Part shown: one piece after another, positions 60,823-64,000 of the stretch
How positions within the stretch are numbered: the stretch's first letter is position 1
Layout of the letters: each line of letters begins with the position of its first letter
Assembly: GCF_025950085.1 (NCBI RefSeq)
Contig: NZ_JAPDDS010000011.1
Span: 1 to 64,000, forward strand
Direction: 5' to 3'
DNA length: 64,000 nucleotides
Source of the DNA: Luteolibacter flavescens
GTDB taxonomy: Bacteria; Verrucomicrobiota; Verrucomicrobiia; Verrucomicrobiales; Akkermansiaceae
Position numbers and translations under genes: made by a program
The notes under the pieces: generated by a model
The model's input: the letters and a program-made list of their open reading frames with translations, nothing else
Databases searched by the model: none
What the model was told of the DNA's origin: nothing

Positions 60823-61590
60823 TCAACCGAAAGCCCCCGAGACATACTGCTCGGTCTGCTTCACGCTCGGGGTGGAGAACATCTTCGCGGTGGTGCCGTG
60901 TTCGATGAGCTTGCCGAGGTAGAAGAAGGCGGTCTTGTCAGAGCACCGGCTGGCCTGGGCCAGGTTGTGGGTGACGATGACGATGGTGTATTCCTGCTTC
61001 AACTCGAGCAGGAGTTCCTCGACCTTCAGTGTGGAGAGCGGGTCGAGCGCTGAGCACGGCTCGTCCATCAGGATGATGTCCGGCTTGGTCGCGATGGTGC
61101 GCGCGATGCAGAGGCGCTGCTGCTGGCCGCCGGAGAGGCCGAAGGCGCTGGACTTCAGGCGGTCCTTCACATCGTCCCACAGCGCGACGCGGCGCAGGCA
61201 GTATTCGACGCGCTCGTCGATGATCTTCTGGTTCTTCTCGCCGTGGATGCGGAGGCCGTAGGCGATGTTGTCGTAGATCGACTTCGGAAAGGGATTCCAC
61301 TTCTGGAAGACCATGCCGACACGGCGGCGCAGCACCTGCAGGTCGAGGTCCGGGCGCGAGATGTCGATGCCTGCGATCCGGATCTCGCCGCCGGTGACCT
61401 TCGCTCCGGGGATGCGGTCGTTGATGCGGTTGAAGCAGCGCAGCAGCGTCGATTTCCCGCAGCCGGACGGCCCGATGAATGCGGTGATCTCGCGCGACTG
61501 GATGTCGAGGCTGATGTCGTGGAGCACCTGCTTCGCCCCGTAGTTGAAGCGCAGGTTATCGACCGAGATGGCTGGGGTGCCGGTTACCAT
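60823..61590 (-). CDS. pstB: Phosphate ABC transporter ATP-binding protein
   Basis: ATPase of the high-affinity phosphate importer, 255 residues. Walker A is GPSGCGKST, the signature is LSGGQQQRL, Walker B is [13 protein letters not shown] and the switch His is in VTHNLAQA. PstB-specific [13 protein letters not shown] and the end [12 protein letters not shown] are present. The ATG at 61590 overlaps the pstA stop by 7 bases. Confidence 0.96.
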   Translation of the reverse strand: MVTGTPAISVDNLRFNYGAKQVLHDISLDIQSREITAFIGPSGCGKSTLLRCFNRINDRIPGAKVTGGEIRIAGIDISRPDLDLQVLRRRVGMVFQKWNPFPKSIYDNIAYGLRIHGEKNQKIIDERVEYCLRRVALWDDVKDRLKSSAFGLSGGQQQRLCIARTIATKPDIILMDEPCSALDPLSTLKVEELLLELKQEYTIVIVTHNLAQASRCSDKTAFFYLGKLIEHGTTAKMFSTPSVKQTEQYVSGAFG

Positions 61591-62702
61591 TTGAGCTTCG
61601 AGCGGACGCGGTTGCGGAGGACGATGGAGATCGTCGAGAACATGAAAATCATCAGCAGGAACACGAAGACCGACCCATACTGGGCGCGCTGCGTGTAGTC
61701 CGAGGTGGGGATACGCGCGGCCAGCGTGTAGATGTGGTAGGGCAGCGCCTGCACCTGGCTCTGGAAGACGCCGAAGGGTCCGCCGCCTTCCCACGGGAAG
61801 GTATCCTTTGCGGCCACCGCCGCGGTGAACATGATCGGCGCCGTTTCACCCGCCGCACGTGCCAGCGAGAGCACGGACGAGGTCAGGATGCCCGGCAGCG
61901 CGAAGGGCAGCACGCACTTGCGGATGGTGTGCCAGCGGGTCGCGCCGAGGGCCAGCGAGGCCTCGCGGAAGCCCTGCGGCACGGCCTTCAGCGACTCCTC
62001 CGATGCGGTGATGATCACCGGCAGGATCATGCAGGCGAGCGTGGCGGAGCCCGCGATGAGCGAGGAATTCCACCCCTGGAAACTGAAGTAGGTGAAGCCG
62101 AGCGGGATCGCCAGCAGCGAGCGGTCCGATGGCACCTCCGTGAAGACCGGTGCCGCGAGCACGAAGACGGCGAAACCGAAGAGGCCGAAGACGATCGAGG
62201 GAACGCCCGCGAGATTCAGGATGGCGAGGCGCACCCACTGGATGAATTTCCCCTGCTTCGCGTACTCGCTGAGATAGATCGCCGCCGCCACGCCGAAGAA
62301 CAGCGCGAGGACCGTGCTCAGCAGCGTCAGCAAGGCGGTGCCCACGATGGGACCGGCGATGCCGCCGCCCGAGTAAGAGTAGGAGGTTTCGTTGAAGACC
62401 GCCTCGGAGCCGTTCTTCTCCGTCCATGCGTGATACTCGTCGGCAGGCAGGCTGTGACGGGTCCCGGCAGCATCGTCAAAGACGTGCAAGGTCTGCGTCC
62501 GCTCCGTGAGGAAGGCGGTATCGATGAAGGGAAACTCCGGCTTGAGCAGCACGGGAGCGCCATCCATGCAGATGCGGCCGAAGATGAGCAGCGCCACCAG
62601 CACCACGCCCCAGGTGAGTCCCCCGAGGATGGATTTGACCACGCCTTCTTTCAGAGCGTTGCGATCGACGCCCTTGCGGATGAGTTGTTCGGGATTGTCC
62701 AT
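61584..62702 (-). CDS. pstA: Phosphate ABC transporter permease PstA
   Basis: Inner-membrane permease, 372 residues, longer than the usual 290 or so because of about 80 residues between the first helix and the core (near 45-115), predicted to be outside. The core has the EAA loop and [16 protein letters not shown] motif. It shares one base with the pstC stop (TGATG) and overlaps pstB. Confidence 0.94.
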   Translation of the reverse strand: MDNPEQLIRKGVDRNALKEGVVKSILGGLTWGVVLVALLIFGRICMDGAPVLLKPEFPFIDTAFLTERTQTLHVFDDAAGTRHSLPADEYHAWTEKNGSEAVFNETSYSYSGGGIAGPIVGTALLTLLSTVLALFFGVAAAIYLSEYAKQGKFIQWVRLAILNLAGVPSIVFGLFGFAVFVLAAPVFTEVPSDRSLLAIPLGFTYFSFQGWNSSLIAGSATLACMILPVIITASEESLKAVPQGFREASLALGATRWHTIRKCVLPFALPGILTSSVLSLARAAGETAPIMFTAAVAAKDTFPWEGGGPFGVFQSQVQALPYHIYTLAARIPTSDYTQRAQYGSVFVFLLMIFMFSTISIVLRNRVRSKLKW

Positions 62703-64000
62703 CAGTCGTGGCCGATGCGGAATTTGTGGAGCATGCGCTGCGCGGTCCAGTTGATGCCGAGCACCATGATGAAGAGCACCATGCCGACGACGAAGAGCGC
62801 GCGATAGTGGACGCTGCCAAAGGGCACCTCACCCAGCTCCTGCGCGATGATGCCGGTGAGCGTGTGGGCGGGCTGGAAGAAGACGCCGAGGCCTTCCGTG
62901 AAGTCCGGGATCTCGATGCGGTTGCCCGCGACCAGCAGCACCACCATCGTCTCCCCGATCACGCGGCCCAAGCCGAGCAGCACCGCGGCGAGGATGCCGG
63001 AGATGGCCGCCGGGCAGATGACGCGGAAGACGGTCTGGAGCTTCGAGGCTCCGAGCGCGTCGGACGCCTCGGCGAAGGCTGACGGGACATTGTTCAGCGC
63101 GTCTTCCGAGAGCGAGAAGATCGTGGGAATGGCCATCAGCCCGAGCAGGCAGCCCGCGGTGAACATGTTCAGGCGCTGCTGGATCGGGAAGCCGGGCACC
63201 CATGAGAAGGCGTCCTTCATCGAGGTCTCCTGCAGGATGGTGCCGAGCACCGCGATACCGAGGAAACCGAGAACCACCGACGGGATCGCCTGGAGGAACT
63301 CGATGACCGGCTTGATGAAATTCTGCTGCCTGCGACCGGCGAGCTGGTTCGTGTAGATGGCGGCACCCACGCCGAGCGGGATGGCCAGCGTGAGGGCGAT
63401 CACCGCGATGATCGCGGAGCCGGTGAAGAGCGGCATGATGCCGTAGAAGTCCTGCCACTCGCCGCCGGTGATCCAGTCACGACCGGTGATGAAGCCCCAG
63501 ATGGTCGCGCCGAGACCGACCGGCACGTCGTATTTCCACGCCTGCATCGCGGCCGTGGTGTCGGAGATTTCATTCGTGTACTCCCCTGCCGCCTTGCGGA
63601 AGGTGGAGAGATAGCGGTCCGCCTTTCCGTCCTCCAGCTTGGCGGGCAGCTTCGGCTGGACGTCGTTGATGGCGGTCGCCAGCTCGGCATTCGCCGCGGT
63701 GAATTCCGGCAGACGGTCGAGGACGGGCTGGAGCGAGGTCGCAAAGTCCACCGCCTCGGTGGTGACGGACTCGCGGGCCTCGGTCTCGAGTTGCTGGCGC
63801 AGTTCAGAAGACTTCGCCTTGGCGGAGGCTTCCAGCAGGGTATCGCGCTTTGTCACCTCGATCTCGTGAAGCGTGGCTGCGGCCTTGGTCGCTTTCACGG
63901 TGTCGCCGGTTTCCATCACCAGCGTGTCGAGATTCACGGAAGCATCGGCGAAGGCATCGATGGCCTCGCGGAAGGATGCCAGCGGCTCGCCCGCGGCGGC
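62702..64000 (-). CDS. pstC: Phosphate ABC transporter permease PstC, partial
   Basis: Permease of the phosphate importer, cut by the right edge of the window; the frame stays open to base 64000. The core (IVGETMV-type GRVIGETMVVLLVAG and the EAA loop) is complete. Before it is an unusual stretch of more than 130 residues that is charged and predicted to form a coiled coil, which normal PstC (about 310 residues) lacks. The pstS gene is not in the window and is expected further right. Confidence 0.92.
   Translation of the reverse strand, partial: AAAGEPLASFREAIDAFADASVNLDTLVMETGDTVKATKAAATLHEIEVTKRDTLLEASAKAKSSELRQQLETEARESVTTEAVDFATSLQPVLDRLPEFTAANAELATAINDVQPKLPAKLEDGKADRYLSTFRKAAGEYTNEISDTTAAMQAWKYDVPVGLGATIWGFITGRDWITGGEWQDFYGIMPLFTGSAIIAVIALTLAIPLGVGAAIYTNQLAGRRQQNFIKPVIEFLQAIPSVVLGFLGIAVLGTILQETSMKDAFSWVPGFPIQQRLNMFTAGCLLGLMAIPTIFSLSEDALNNVPSAFAEASDALGASKLQTVFRVICPAAISGILAAVLLGLGRVIGETMVVLLVAGNRIEIPDFTEGLGVFFQPAHTLTGIIAQELGEVPFGSVHYRALFVVGMVLFIMVLGINWTAQRMLHKFRIGHD

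Overview
This 64 kb, GC-rich window looks like the chromosome of a member of Verrucomicrobiota, perhaps close to Luteolibacter or Haloferula. That placement is an inference. It rests on a secreted protein with an SHD1 domain, a tricorn-type protease, a GreA with a very long N-terminal extension of the kind seen in Chlamydiae, a CdsZ-like zinc-ribbon coiled-coil protein, secreted Hcp-like proteins and prepilin cassettes. No rRNA, tRNA, CRISPR array or complete mobile element was seen.

Layout. 1-9 kb: translation and RNA genes (an EF-G paralogue, yebC-rho, trpS), an orphan ABC ATPase, a secreted hydrolase and an SHD1 protein. 9-12.5 kb: a membrane/peroxiredoxin-like fusion, a zinc-ribbon membrane-anchored trypsin-like protease and an SDR. 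12.6-17.1 kb: a molybdenum cofactor cluster (moaA divergent from a membrane protein, then moeA, moaC, a mobA-moaD fusion and moaE). 17-22 kb: uxaC, the ferrous iron system feoA-feoB-FeoB-associated peptide, rsmD. 22-29 kb: a lipoprotein, eno, greA with a secreted partner, an isolated sdhB with a small HExxH protein, and a VapBC pair. 29-34 kb: a tricorn-type protease and two secreted Hcp-like proteins. 34-40 kb: a polar amino acid ABC importer, a Whirly-like protein, a TraB-like lipoprotein, nspC and a VanZ-like protein. 40-45 kb: an exported protein followed by an ECF sigma / anti-sigma / ABC-2 exporter operon, then a lipoprotein. 45-48 kb: speA and a CdsZ-like gene. 48-54.5 kb: a pseudopilin-like cassette (PilV-, PilW- and PilX-like proteins with three exported partners). 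54.7-59 kb: a DPBB-like secreted protein, mutL, an IscA-like protein and a membrane protein. 59-64 kb: the pst phosphate operon, with a more AT-rich gene for an exported protein wedged between pstB and a second, diverged copy of the pstB 3' end.

How genes work together. The moco genes supply most steps from GTP to molybdopterin and its nucleotide form. feoA/feoB/the small Cys-rich peptide take up Fe(II). speA and nspC point to polyamine synthesis by the carboxy(nor)spermidine route. The sigma/anti-sigma/ABC genes are joined by ATGA overlaps and probably form an envelope-stress or export response unit. The strongest candidates for new biology are the pseudopilin-like cassette, the duplicated pstB end around a foreign-looking gene, the Whirly-like protein, the secreted Hcp-like pair and the zinc-ribbon/trypsin membrane protein.
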